Shown one piece after another: positions 1 to 8,051 of a DNA stretch of 64,000 bases (the stretch's first letter is position 1; every line of letters begins with the position of its first letter). Both the position numbers and the translations under genes were made by a program. Origin of the DNA: Rhizobium sp. L51/94 (lineage in GTDB: Bacteria; Pseudomonadota; Alphaproteobacteria; Rhizobiales; Rhizobiaceae); NCBI RefSeq assembly GCF_019355555.1, contig NZ_CP072142.1:1-64000 (forward strand), written 5' to 3'. Under the pieces are notes generated by a model that was not told the origin of the DNA, searched no databases, and was given only the letters and a program-made list of their open reading frames with translations.

Positions 1-212
1 GCGCCGAGCGGGGGAAGCGCTGGCCAAGTGCCTCCAGCGGTCGCCTCAGATGGTCGCCGACCATGCGCGCATTCTCCTGCAACCCTTCGTCCCGCATGAT
101 ATCGAGCACCGTCATGCCGACGACGCAGATGACGGGACTGGCGCGTGAGGAGGAGAAAAAATAGCCCTCTTTTTCCAGCGCATCGGCGATCACGCGGGTG
201 GTGAGCTGAGAA
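1..212 (-). pseudogene. Class III aminotransferase fragment (runs off window start)
   Basis: The minus strand from about 212 down to the window edge reads continuously and matches the C-terminal part of the large domain of class III (PLP-dependent) aminotransferases of the AGXT2L type: an IADALEKEGYFF segment, a degenerate version of the usual GGNPV stretch (here SRASPV), then VLDIMRDEGLQENAR and VGDHL. The N-terminal part, with the PLP lysine, is absent. Upstream it is fused in frame to an AbiEii-like fragment. No start codon of its own is visible, and the gene continues outside the window, so the rest cannot be judged. I read this as a recombination scar. Confidence 0.6.
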
Positions 213-609
213 TCCAAAATGTCGTAGACGTCCTTCATCCGGCTATTCGCCCGCCCCAGCGCCAATATCGCCTGGAATTTCTCGGCAATGGCGGTTTCGC
301 GCGCGTAGCCAAGCAGCCGGGGCATGGGGAAGTCCAGCATCGATGGATAGTCCAACTCTTCGGCACCAGGTTCCACCGCATCACCAAAGTCGATGTCGAT
401 CGCCAGACTAATCCGGGCGCCGCCGATTGCTGCCGTCGTAGACCGCCATACTCCACCCCTTCGCGGATACGATCGACACGACGCGCATCGACGTGAAACT
501 CCACACCGTCAGCCGCACCCCCCGCCCGGATATCCCGAAACGTCGCAAGCATCAGCTCCGCGCTCGTCCTCAGAAATGCGCTGAGCGTTTTCGATCCGGC
601 GATCTGCAT
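213..609 (-). pseudogene. AbiEii/AbiGii-type nucleotidyltransferase toxin remnant, frameshifted
   Basis: The minus strand encodes the middle of a nucleotidyltransferase of the AbiEii family. One frame gives DGVEFHVDARRVDRIRE and EYGG; after a one-base shift near 435-445 the next frame gives GGARISLAIDIDFGDAV, a DYPSMLDFP segment, then ETAIAEKFQAI and ANSRMKDVYDI, which are hallmarks of the family. The N-terminal third, with the GS..D nucleotidyltransferase motif, is missing, and the C-terminus is replaced by an aminotransferase fragment. No AbiEi-like antitoxin partner is seen. It is broken by truncation at both ends plus a frameshift and is almost certainly inactive. Confidence 0.7.
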
Positions 610-761
610 CTGGCGGCGCGTAACTCTGCGGGCGTTGATCAGGACTGGACATCAAATAGCGAGCAGGTGTTTTTTGAAGTCTGATGCCGGAAAACTCACA
701 CGCCTTGTCTACCACTGGGACTCTCGGCGGTCTTCTTACTTCGCCGCTGTTATCGGTTCCT

Positions 762-771
762 TGATCTAACA
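762..771 (+). promoter_or_regulatory. Candidate GntR-family operator, copy 1
   Basis: TGATCTAACA lies about 140 bases upstream of the GntR/FCD gene. The same 10-mer, in the same orientation relative to transcription, lies upstream of the dehydratase gene at 3508-3517. It is partly palindromic (TGnTnnAnCA), as expected for a dimeric winged-helix regulator. Inference from sequence only. Confidence 0.4.
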
Positions 772-911
772 ATTTGGAATTTATTGCTCCTCTTGGAAGA
801 AATGCGTAGACTGCTAAAAATTCTCATTGATTATCGCTCTGTCGATTTTCGAGTATTTGCCGTCTTTTCATCTGACGTTAAAAGAACGAGGGAAGGAGGA
901 TCTCGGCCGGA

Positions 912-1907
912 ATGACCGTTTCAGATCTTGAACCCGTCAACGCCATGCGCAAGCGCAGCCTTTACGAGGAACTTTACAACCAATTGAAAGATGACATCTT
1001 AGGCGGACGCGTCTCCACTGGTACCGTCTTGCTGGAAGGCCCTCTCGCCGAACTTCTGGGCAGCAGCCGAGCTCCTGTCCGCCAAGCTCTAAGGCTCCTT
1101 GCAGCAGATGGCCTCATTAACCGCTTCGAAGGCCGCGGTTTTGTCGTCGGCCCGGCTGGAACCAAGATAAAGCGCGTCAATATCTCAGAAAGCCTCGGAC
1201 ACCTCGTTGATGCGCAGGACAGGCCTTTGTTTGCATGGCAGGCACTTTACGAGGATGTGGAGCGAATCGTTGTCCATCGATCTTTTTTCGGGCGTTTTCG
1301 TATCAACGAGTTGGAGCTGGCCCGTTGCTACGGGGTCGGTCGCACCGTCGCTCGAGATGTGCTTCTCAAACTGGAAACCTTGGGTATCACGGAAAAGGAT
1401 GACAGCTTCCGTTGGTCTATTGTTCCCCTGGGCAGCCGCCGCATCACCGATCTTTACGAAGTCCGCGAGCAAGTCGAGCCATTGGCGCTTGCACGCGCCA
1501 TGGATGCGGTGCCGGACGATCATATCGACAGGATGCTAAGGCGCCTTTCGCAGACGCTCGAGACCTATCCCAATGTTTCGTCCGCGATTATGTATGATCT
1601 TGAACTGGATTTGCATGTTCGCAGCATCCAGCCCTGCCCGAACAAGGAGCTTCTCAGTATCCTGCAGCGCACCCACTGCATTCTCACGCTGAGCAAGCAT
1701 GTGCTCGGTATCCAGATGGAGATGCCAGAATACGAACCCTTTCTGGCCGAGCATATCACCGTTTTCCGCATGATGCGCCGTCGCGACAAGGATGGGCTGA
1801 TGCTGGCCATGCGCAGCCATATCCACGGGTCCAAATCTAAGGTTGTCGAGCGAGCCGCGACCGTGCGGCAAACTTGTCAGCCGGACGATTGCAGCTTCAT
1901 CGTTTGA
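912..1907 (+). CDS. GntR/FCD transcriptional regulator with a second HTH-like domain
   Basis: This 331-residue protein is predicted to regulate the adjacent sugar-acid dehydratase. Residues 16-80 form a typical GntR winged helix (LYEELYNQLKDDILGG, then SRAPVRQALRLLAADGLI and a wing ending in GRGFVVG). Residues about 108-172 look like a second, degenerate winged helix (ALYEDVERIVVHRSFFG, then GVGRTVARDVLLKLETLGI). Residues about 178-310 form an FCD ligand-binding domain. Usual FCD regulators are 220-260 residues with one HTH, so the extra domain is notable. AGGAGG precedes the ATG by about 11 bases. It is convergent with the dehydratase, 12 bases apart. The ligand is probably a sugar acid, but this is inferred from context. 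Confidence 0.85.
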   Translation: MTVSDLEPVNAMRKRSLYEELYNQLKDDILGGRVSTGTVLLEGPLAELLGSSRAPVRQALRLLAADGLINRFEGRGFVVGPAGTKIKRVNISESLGHLVDAQDRPLFAWQALYEDVERIVVHRSFFGRFRINELELARCYGVGRTVARDVLLKLETLGITEKDDSFRWSIVPLGSRRITDLYEVREQVEPLALARAMDAVPDDHIDRMLRRLSQTLETYPNVSSAIMYDLELDLHVRSIQPCPNKELLSILQRTHCILTLSKHVLGIQMEMPEYEPFLAEHITVFRMMRRRDKDGLMLAMRSHIHGSKSKVVERAATVRQTCQPDDCSFIV

Positions 1908-1919
1908 TCTATTCGCTGG

Positions 1920-3452
1920 TCAGGTCACCGCGCCGACCTGCCACGGAACAAATTCGTTGTCGCCGTAATCGTAGATTTCGCTCCGTGTCTTCTTGCCCGA
2001 TGCGACGGCAATGATGTCTTCGAATATCCGCTCTCCCGCAGCCTCAATCGTATCCTCGCCGGTAACAATGCCACCGCAGTTGATATCCATATCCTCCCGC
2101 ATATGTTCATACATTTCGCTGTTGGTGGCAATCTTGATGCAGGGAGCAGGCTTGAAGCCGGAGACGGAACCGCGGCCGGTCGTGAAACAAATGACATTGC
2201 AGCCGCCGGCCACCTGGCCCGTTACCGCGACGGGATCGTATCCGGGCGTATCCATGAAGACTAAGCCGGGTTCAGTGACGATTTCGGCATACTCGTAGAC
2301 GGCCTTCAACGGCATGGTGCCGCCCTTAGCAACGGCGCCCAATGACTTTTCGAGGATTGTTGTCAATCCGCCCAGTTTGTTGCCGTGCGATGGATTGTTG
2401 TTGAGTTCAGCGCCGTTTCGTTTTGTATAATCACGCCACCAATCAATCCGCGACAGCAGCTTTTCTGCGACGGCCGGGGTTGCAGCACGACTGGTCAGCA
2501 GATGCTCGGCGCCATAGATTTCCGGCGTTTCAGCGAGGACCGAAGTGCCGCCATTGCGCACGATCAGGTCGGATGCATACCCCAGCGCCGGGTTTGCGGA
2601 AATGCCGGAATAACCGTCAGAACCACCGCATTCCAGCGCCACTTTCAGGCCGGAAAGGGGTTGTTGCGTGCGTTTCGCAGCGTTCACCTCCGGCAGCATG
2701 TCGTGTATCATCTCGCTGGCCGCCGCGATCGTCTTGCGTGTGCCGCCGAGGTGCTGGATCGTCATGGTGCGCAAGCGCTTGCCTTCCTCCAGCTTAAAGT
2801 GTTCGAGGATCGGGCCGATCTGGTTGGTTTCGCAGCCAAGTCCGATCATCAGGATTCCGCCGAAATTGGGGTGCCGCGCATAACCTTGCAGAGTGCGGAT
2901 CAGCATGAGGTAGCCTTCTGCCTTGGTATTGATCGCACAACCGCCGCCATGGGTTAGCGCAACGACACCATCGACATTGTCGTAACCTTCAAGCCCACCG
3001 GTCCGGTTGAAGTGCTCTGCAATCGCCTTTGAAACCGTAGCAGAACAGTTCACCGTTGTGATGATGCCGATGAAGTTGCGTGTGCCGATGCCGCCTACGC
3101 CACGATCAAAGCCCAAGAACGTGCGGCGCGCCGTCTCGGGCAGCATGCCCCTTTCCTCGATATCGACGCTGAACTGGTGCTGATGCTCGGATTCGATGAC
3201 GGCAAGATTGTGGAGGTGCACATGTCCGCCGGCTGGAATGAATTGCGTCGCAATCCCTATCGACTGGCCGAACTTTCGGATTTCTCGACCGGCCGGGATG
3301 TCACGTACTGCGATCTTGTGACCACGCGGAATCTGATCTGCTGCGACAAGGCCGTCAATGCCAGTCGCTGCGCCAGCCCTCACCATGGCACGCGCCACGC
3401 CTACGTCGTCAAGGGCGTTGAGAAGGATCACCGGTGAGTTCGAAATGGGCAT
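1920..3452 (-). CDS. UxaA-family altronate/galactarate-type dehydratase
   Basis: This 510-residue protein belongs to the altronate hydrolase (UxaA) / galactarate dehydratase family, which removes water from a hexonate or hexarate to give a 2-keto-3-deoxy acid. Residues about 5-85 are the SAF-like N-terminal domain (VRAGAATGIDGLVAADQIPRGHKIA); the rest is the catalytic domain with GVGGIGTRNFIGIITTVNCS, LTHGGGCAINTK, GLGCETNQI, ECGGSDGYSGISANPALG and the late GGCNVICFTTGRGSV and DINCGGI cysteine motifs. Length matches full-length single-chain UxaA proteins. It sits tail to tail with a GntR/FCD regulator, and both promoters share a 10-base motif. Substrate (altronate, galactarate or another sugar acid) cannot be settled from sequence. 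Confidence 0.88.
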   Translation of the reverse strand: MPISNSPVILLNALDDVGVARAMVRAGAATGIDGLVAADQIPRGHKIAVRDIPAGREIRKFGQSIGIATQFIPAGGHVHLHNLAVIESEHQHQFSVDIEERGMLPETARRTFLGFDRGVGGIGTRNFIGIITTVNCSATVSKAIAEHFNRTGGLEGYDNVDGVVALTHGGGCAINTKAEGYLMLIRTLQGYARHPNFGGILMIGLGCETNQIGPILEHFKLEEGKRLRTMTIQHLGGTRKTIAAASEMIHDMLPEVNAAKRTQQPLSGLKVALECGGSDGYSGISANPALGYASDLIVRNGGTSVLAETPEIYGAEHLLTSRAATPAVAEKLLSRIDWWRDYTKRNGAELNNNPSHGNKLGGLTTILEKSLGAVAKGGTMPLKAVYEYAEIVTEPGLVFMDTPGYDPVAVTGQVAGGCNVICFTTGRGSVSGFKPAPCIKIATNSEMYEHMREDMDINCGGIVTGEDTIEAAGERIFEDIIAVASGKKTRSEIYDYGDNEFVPWQVGAVT

Positions 3453-3507
3453 GGCTGCCTTCTAGAAACAGTTTCAAATAATGACTTTTGCAGGCAATAA
3501 GCAATCA

Positions 3508-3517
3508 TGTTAGATCA
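3508..3517 (-). promoter_or_regulatory. Candidate GntR-family operator, copy 2
   Basis: TGATCTAACA (minus strand) lies about 56 bases upstream of the dehydratase start and is identical to the motif at 762-771 upstream of the regulator. A shared site supports control of both genes by the GntR protein, including autoregulation. Confidence 0.4.
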
Positions 3518-3675
3518 CTGTCGTCAAGAAAAATTGGGAGACGAGCTTGACGGGAGGGCATCTTTAGCCAGCAGTTCAATTTTGGCTTTCTCCCGACTAC
3601 CGGCCCCTGCTCATCGATCGCGCATTGCGCACGCTCTGGTAATCACCATTAGGCATCCTTTGCAGATCATCTCCG

Positions 3676-4062
3676 GTGCTGGTTGCGGGCGGTGTCGGTG
3701 GCATCGGCGGAGCCGTTTCTGAGAGGTTCGCCAGAGAGGGAGCACAAGTCTACGCGACCAGCCGCAAGGGCGCGGAAAGCGAACCAGACCCAGGCGGAAT
3801 AGCTAGCATCCCCACGATCCAGGCAGACGCCAGCAACGACGCCGATCTTCAGCGCGTCTTTGAGCAGATCCGGTTTGACCGAGGCCGGATCGACGTGCTC
3901 GTCGTCAATGCAGGCCTATCGGAATACGCACCCCTTGGAGACATTTCAGAAGATCATTTCGATAGAACCTTCGGCCTGAACGTCCGATCTCTCGTGTTCG
4001 CAGTGCAGCACCCCAGTTGCCTCGTCCACTACCATCTTGATTTTATGCGGTCCGATGAGTAA
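3676..4062 (+). pseudogene. Truncated short-chain dehydrogenase/reductase
   Basis: From a GTG the frame encodes the first half of a classical SDR: the Rossmann motif LVAGGVGGIGGAVSERFA, an ADAS acidic segment, the NAG motif (VLVVNAGLSEYAPL) and FGLNVRSLVFAVQ. At about 4010 similarity stops, before the catalytic Ser-Tyr-Lys, and an unrelated tail leads to a stop. A full SDR is about 250 residues, so half is missing and the product cannot be an active oxidoreductase. The start is also poor, with no clear ribosome site. Confidence 0.75.
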
Positions 4063-4065
4063 ATA

Positions 4066-4079
4066 GGTCACTTGTGACC
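4066..4079. promoter_or_regulatory. Palindromic operator of the toxin-antitoxin pair
   Basis: GGTCAC-TT-GTGACC, perfect six-base arms around a two-base spacer, ends 20 bases before the antitoxin GTG. Phd-like antitoxins with their toxins usually repress their own promoter at such palindromes. Confidence 0.6.
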
Positions 4080-4098
4080 CGATTTAGAGGAGGCCATA

Positions 4099-4359
4099 GT
4101 GTCGACGGTTAGTTTAAAGGACGCGAAAGCGTCTTTCTCGCATCAAATTGACCAAGCTGCTGCCGGCGAGTTCGTGACCATTACACGTCATGGGCGCGCC
4201 GCCGCGGTCCTCGTCAGCGTGAGAGCCGCTGAGGCGGCAAAAAAGGCGCTCCGGAAGGCGCGCCCTAGTCTCGTTCAATACCTGAAAACATTTCCGGTCG
4301 ATCTCGACGAGGACGTATTCGCTCGCAATCCAACCCCCTCGCGTGACGTTGACCTGTGA
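4099..4359 (+). CDS. Phd/YefM-type antitoxin
   Basis: This 86-residue protein has the Phd/YefM fold signature: the N-terminal half (VSLKDAKASFSHQIDQAAAGE, then FVTITRHGRAAAVLVS) is the DNA-binding, dimerising part, and the charged C-terminal tail would wrap the toxin. GTG start with GAGG about 8 bases upstream. It overlaps the PIN toxin start (GTGA), giving translational coupling typical of these modules. A palindrome 20 bases upstream is the likely autoregulatory site. Confidence 0.88.
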   Translation: MSTVSLKDAKASFSHQIDQAAAGEFVTITRHGRAAAVLVSVRAAEAAKKALRKARPSLVQYLKTFPVDLDEDVFARNPTPSRDVDL

Positions 4360-4799
4360 GGTTCCTCCTCGATACAAACGCCATCTCACTGTTTTCGCCA
4401 TATAATGCCGACGCGTCCGAGAGCTTTTCAAAGTGGGCTGATGAGCAAGACCAGCTAGACGCTATTTATATGTCCGCAATGACAGTTCACGAGATCGAAA
4501 AAGGCATTCGGCTGTTAGAGGCGAAAGGCGCGACAGCGAAGGCGGCGGGGATAAGAAGCTGGCTGCTGGGGCTAATCGCTGGAAACGGTGATCACATACT
4601 GCCTATCGACAATGATGTCGCACTTGAGTCCGGCAGGTTGGAAGCAAAAGCCATATCCGCAGGATATGGGCCTGGCGCTGCAGACGCGATCATTGCTGGC
4701 ACTGCAAGCGTTCATAATTTGACGATCATCACTAAGAACTTGAAACACTTCTTGTCGTTCGGAGTGGCGGTTAAATCCCCCGATCAGGTCGCGCCTTGA
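4356..4799 (+). CDS. vapC: PIN-domain ribonuclease toxin (VapC family)
   Basis: This 147-residue PIN-domain protein is the toxin partner of the Phd-like antitoxin. It starts FLLDTNAISLFS (first metal-binding Asp), has the conserved acidic residue in VHEIEKGIRLLE, then GPGAADAIIAGTA and the late TIITKNLKHF segment that supplies the last acidic/Asn cluster. VapC enzymes cleave specific RNAs, often initiator tRNA, when the antitoxin is degraded. The start is a GTG overlapping the antitoxin stop by four bases. All expected acidic positions appear present, so the module looks intact. Confidence 0.88.
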   Translation: MRFLLDTNAISLFSPYNADASESFSKWADEQDQLDAIYMSAMTVHEIEKGIRLLEAKGATAKAAGIRSWLLGLIAGNGDHILPIDNDVALESGRLEAKAISAGYGPGAADAIIAGTASVHNLTIITKNLKHFLSFGVAVKSPDQVAP

Positions 4800-5204
4800 T
4801 ATTCACGACTGTTAAAGCTTGTAATCTTGGTGGCCTTCTCTCGGCGCCCGCCGAGGCATTCCAGGCCAAGTACCTCGGCGAGTGATCTGACTCGCGTGAA
4901 TTCGAGCGTCAGGGGCGCGATGGACCCCGTCATTATGACATCCGAATTGATCTGGGTTCGCCCGGTTGCGGGTTTAAACCTTCTGAGCATGTCGAATAGG
5001 CTGAACCGTCTAACTCATCTCAGACAAGCGCTGGAGATTGCCCGTCAGAAAAACGAACGTCTTTTTTAGGATCTGAATTGGGTTTCGTCGTGACAGGTAT
5101 CCATTGCAGTGTCGAGTTCTACACCATTTGGTGCTACGAGATAAGCGGCTGATGTTCAATCCGCCCAATCGCAAACCCTCCAAATAAAATCGCAGCCCGA
5201 CCAC
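4800..5204. other. Intergenic, no gene recognised
   Basis: About 400 bases between the toxin and the kinase. Only short, unconvincing frames without ribosome sites are present, and I recognise no protein family, repeat or RNA. Confidence 0.5.
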
Positions 5205-6254
5205 TCACCCCACAATCGGCGCGGTACCGAGCGGTCGCTCGCTGGGCAGACGGATTACCAGCGACAGGCCCTCAGTCCTCCAGTCGCGGCTGATGCTTCC
5301 TCGAAGCTGCTTTTCCACCAAAGCATCAATTAAGGCTGTGCCAAATCCAGCAGCTCTGGTGGCGGCAGGAACGACGGGTCCTCTCTCCCGCCAATCAATT
5401 TCAAGACCACCTGGCTCAACCTTTCTCCAGTGAACTTCCACATTGCCAGCTTCGTTGGCTAGCGCGCCGTGGCTGGTCGCATTTGCCACCAGTTCGTGGA
5501 GAACAAGCGCAAGGGGCTGCGCATCAGTCGCTTCAACACCTATGCCGGGTCCCTCAAGCTGGACCGCATGCGGTCCGAATGCCGTGAACTGCTGACGAAC
5601 AATTTCTTCAAGTGAAATGGAATCCCATCCCTTCTCGGCGAGCAGGGTGTGGACGTCCGCCAACGCTTGAATGCGATCACGGACTGCGCTTGCATAACGA
5701 CTTGGGTCGGTCGCCTTGCTCAGGCGAACAATGCTATTGACGACAGCGAGAACATTTTTCGCGCGGTGATCCACCTCTCTGAGCAGACGCCGCTCAGAGG
5801 CCTCCAGGCCAGCCACTCGACGCAACTCAGTGACATCCATCTGGGAAGCGAAGAAGTATGCGATCTCGCCTTCGTCATTGCGGATCGGGCTAATGTGAAG
5901 CTCGTTCCAAAATTCGCTTCCGTCTTTTCGGTAATTCAACAGATTCGCTGCAACCTCGACACCCGACCGGATGGACGCGCCTATAGTAGAGGTCACGCTT
6001 TTGGATGTCGCTGGACCCTGGAGAAAACGGCAGTCCCTGCCGACGACTTCAGACAAGGCGTAACCCGTGAGCTCGAGGAAAGCCTTGTTGGCGAATAATA
6101 TCGGGTTTTGCCCCTGGCCAGCATCGGCCAACACCATGGGTGTCCGCGAGCGCTCGAACGCGATCGTGTAGAGTTCTTTTTGGTCAGCGCTCGGCGACAA
6201 TGCACTCAAGCTGGAGACGTTTATGTCGCCTGCGGGCTTCTCGTCGTTGGTCAA
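5205..6254 (-). CDS. LOV-domain blue-light HWE histidine kinase
   Basis: This 349-residue soluble kinase begins with a PAS/LOV domain (residues about 28-145) carrying the flavin-adduct cysteine in GRDCRFLQGP (Cys75; the canonical motif is GxNCRFLQ, here Asn is Asp). A HWE kinase domain follows: His163 in EVDHRAKNVLAVV, N-box with Asn258 in LHELVANATSHG, and the family W-x-E in IDWRERGP (288-290). In related bacteria such as Brucella and R. leguminosarum, LOV-HWE kinases respond to blue light and feed the general stress response. No response regulator is adjacent. It lies beside a DNA-repair/stress block, which fits that role but does not prove it. Confidence 0.9.
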   Translation of the reverse strand: MTNDEKPAGDINVSSLSALSPSADQKELYTIAFERSRTPMVLADAGQGQNPILFANKAFLELTGYALSEVVGRDCRFLQGPATSKSVTSTIGASIRSGVEVAANLLNYRKDGSEFWNELHISPIRNDEGEIAYFFASQMDVTELRRVAGLEASERRLLREVDHRAKNVLAVVNSIVRLSKATDPSRYASAVRDRIQALADVHTLLAEKGWDSISLEEIVRQQFTAFGPHAVQLEGPGIGVEATDAQPLALVLHELVANATSHGALANEAGNVEVHWRKVEPGGLEIDWRERGPVVPAATRAAGFGTALIDALVEKQLRGSISRDWRTEGLSLVIRLPSERPLGTAPIVG

Positions 6255-6559
6255 TATGACACCATTTTTATTGTGACTACCTCAGCTCAACGTGACAGCT
6301 GCCATTTGTTTCCTTCGCTCTGCCTTTCGCTGCGCCTCTCTCAGAAAGACCATGGGTCGCACAACTCGTCTCACCGTCCGAGGACCCACTTTGGATTCCA
6401 GAGAATAGACGGCGGTCCGGCTCATAGTCCGGCCGACCTCAGAAGCTCTGCATTGACGGCTGCATCAATTGGGGTCGAGCCGCCGGCTGGAGGCCGAGGT
6501 GTCGCGCTTGATCAATGGCCGTCCGGAGCTATCTCCGAAGGGAACGGGAGAATGGCGCG
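6255..6559. other. Intergenic region between kinase and SRAP gene
   Basis: About 305 bases containing the divergent promoters. I see no GTTC-N7-GTTC SOS box and no GGAAC-N18-TT stress promoter here, unlike the second SRAP gene at 45620. Confidence 0.4.
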
Positions 6560-7264
6560 ATGTGTAACCTCCACAACCTTACCACCAACCAGGCGGCCAT
6601 CCGCGACCTCATCTCGATTACCCACTTCCGTGCGGGCAACCTCGAGCCGTCGCTAAACATACACCCCGACCGTCCTGGCCCAATCGTCCGCCTCGACGCC
6701 AGTGGCGAGCGCGAGCTGGCCATGAGCACATGGGGCATGCCGACGCCGGAGATCCATCGTGAGGACAAACCCGACAGAGGCGTGACCAATATTCGCAAGA
6801 CATGGATACCGCATTGGCAGCAGTGGCTGGGCATAGGCAACCGCTGCCTGGTTCCGGCGACGGCGTTCTCAGAATATGAACAGGTTGCCGATCCGACCAC
6901 GGGCAAGAAGCCGCTGCGCTGGTTCGTCGTCAACGAGGATCAACCCGTCTTTGCGTTAGCTGGCATTCACACGCGATGGAAGGGTGCCAGAGGGCCGATC
7001 AAGGCGCCCCGGCACGGCGAGCATGACATCTACGCATTCCTGACGACCAGACCAAATGCGCTCGTTAAGCCGATACATCCGAAGGCAATGCCAGTCATGC
7101 TGACGACGCGAGAAGAGTGCGAACTCTGGCTGACCGCGCCGTGGTGGGAGGCGAAGAAGCTCCAGCGGCCCCTCCCCGAGGAAAGCATGATGGTCTTGCC
7201 GCCGTACACAGCCGTGGGAGGCCTTGGAGGACTGTCACCTAAGACAGCAGACCTGTTCGCTTGA
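6560..7264 (+). CDS. SRAP family (YedK/HMCES-type) DNA-protein crosslink peptidase
   Basis: This 234-residue SOS-response-associated peptidase would form a covalent thiazolidine with abasic sites in single-stranded DNA through Cys2, shielding them. The start is fixed by the chemistry: the protein must begin Met-Cys (MCNLHNLTTNQ), so the ATG at 6560 is right although an upstream in-frame ATG exists. Other family motifs visible are PSLNIHPDRPGPIVR, STWGMP, a PATAFSEYEQ glutamate segment, and HPKAMPVMLTTREE with the catalytic His. A close paralogue is at 45620-46333. This copy lacks a visible SOS box and sits near the Ku genes. Confidence 0.92.
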   Translation: MCNLHNLTTNQAAIRDLISITHFRAGNLEPSLNIHPDRPGPIVRLDASGERELAMSTWGMPTPEIHREDKPDRGVTNIRKTWIPHWQQWLGIGNRCLVPATAFSEYEQVADPTTGKKPLRWFVVNEDQPVFALAGIHTRWKGARGPIKAPRHGEHDIYAFLTTRPNALVKPIHPKAMPVMLTTREECELWLTAPWWEAKKLQRPLPEESMMVLPPYTAVGGLGGLSPKTADLFA

Positions 7265-7309
7265 AAATGAAGACAGGAGATAAGACGAGCTGGGACGCGG
7301 TCGATGGTC

Positions 7310-7921
7310 CTAAGCGAGCTGCTTCCTGAGGAAGGCAAGGGCTATCTCCGCACCCTCAGGGGTTATCGTGTGGCCGACCCCTGGCAGAACTTCAAGTTCC
7401 ACGTCGAAGCCAGTAGTCCGCAACTGCCCGGCGGCCGCCTTCGAGGCCTGGACTGGTATCCTGGAATCGTCTTGTCCGTGGATCAGAAGGATAGGCATAC
7501 GATTCGACATCACCGCCGGACGAAGTGGTAGTAACCCAGCAAAGGACACGAGCGCTCCGATCTGCCACCTGCCGGAGGCCACCGCGTCTAGGGCCATAAG
7601 GGACCCCTGCGAGACGCTCACGAACGCGACGCGGTCAAGCGCGCGTTCGAAGCCTTCGCGTGTTACCACTTCCGAGATCAGCTCGTCGAAAGCCTCACGG
7701 ACGAAATCGACATGATCCGGGCGCAACTCCTGTCCATCCACTCGAAACCACTGATGTCCACCCTGTGCCCCAGGAAAGGGAGCGTCGGGAGCGGCGAACC
7801 GCGTATTGGGCAATGTCCGTCGCCACGGGCCCGCAATGGGCATAATGGAGGAACCGCTTCCACCCATCCCATGCAGGAGGATGACGAGCCGCTGCTGGGA
7901 TGACGCTAATGAGACGCTCAT
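7310..7921 (-). CDS. Alpha/beta hydrolase (carboxylesterase/phospholipase type)
   Basis: This 203-residue protein resembles the YpfH/acyl-protein-thioesterase group of small carboxylesterases. It has the oxyanion HGMGGSG segment near the N-terminus, FAAPDAPFP, the nucleophile elbow VSVSQGS, the acid in HGQDDSRIPV and the catalytic His in GVGHTITPEG. The first glycine of the usual G-x-S-x-G elbow is Ser, which is uncommon but probably tolerated. There is no signal peptide, so it is probably cytosolic. It is convergent with the SRAP gene (45 bases apart). Substrate unknown. Confidence 0.85.
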   Translation of the reverse strand: MSVSLASSQQRLVILLHGMGGSGSSIMPIAGPWRRTLPNTRFAAPDAPFPGAQGGHQWFRVDGQELRPDHVDFVREAFDELISEVVTREGFERALDRVAFVSVSQGSLMALDAVASGRWQIGALVSFAGLLPLRPAVMSNRMPILLIHGQDDSRIPVQASKAAAGQLRTTGFDVELEVLPGVGHTITPEGAEIALAFLRKQLA

Positions 7922-7929
7922 CTTCTATG

Positions 7930-8051
7930 TCAGCCTATCGACGCCTTGGGGTCCTGCATGCAGACGACATCGGGCGACGCCGTCTCCAGCCATCGGGGAG
8001 CACGTCGGGTCGACCGTTGACGCCGTTCACGTTGTAGGTCGCGATCTTCAC
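7930..8051 (-). pseudogene. Exonuclease III (XthA) N-terminal remnant
   Basis: From a GTG at 8051 the minus strand encodes VKIATYNVNGVNGRP, the first strand of exonuclease III-type AP endonucleases, and after a one-base shift near 8005 continues as PRWLETASPDVVCMQDPK, matching the family W-L-x3-x-P-D-V-V-C-L-Q-E-x-K stretch (here the Glu is Asp). It ends in a stop after about 40 residues; the intact enzyme is about 260. It is a fragment of a DNA-repair nuclease lying between a hydrolase and the Ku genes. Confidence 0.7.

Noticed and set aside
6541..6566. GGAAC at 6541 as a stress promoter for the first SRAP gene
   Set aside because: The spacing would place the -10 element on the start codon, and no TT lies at the correct distance.
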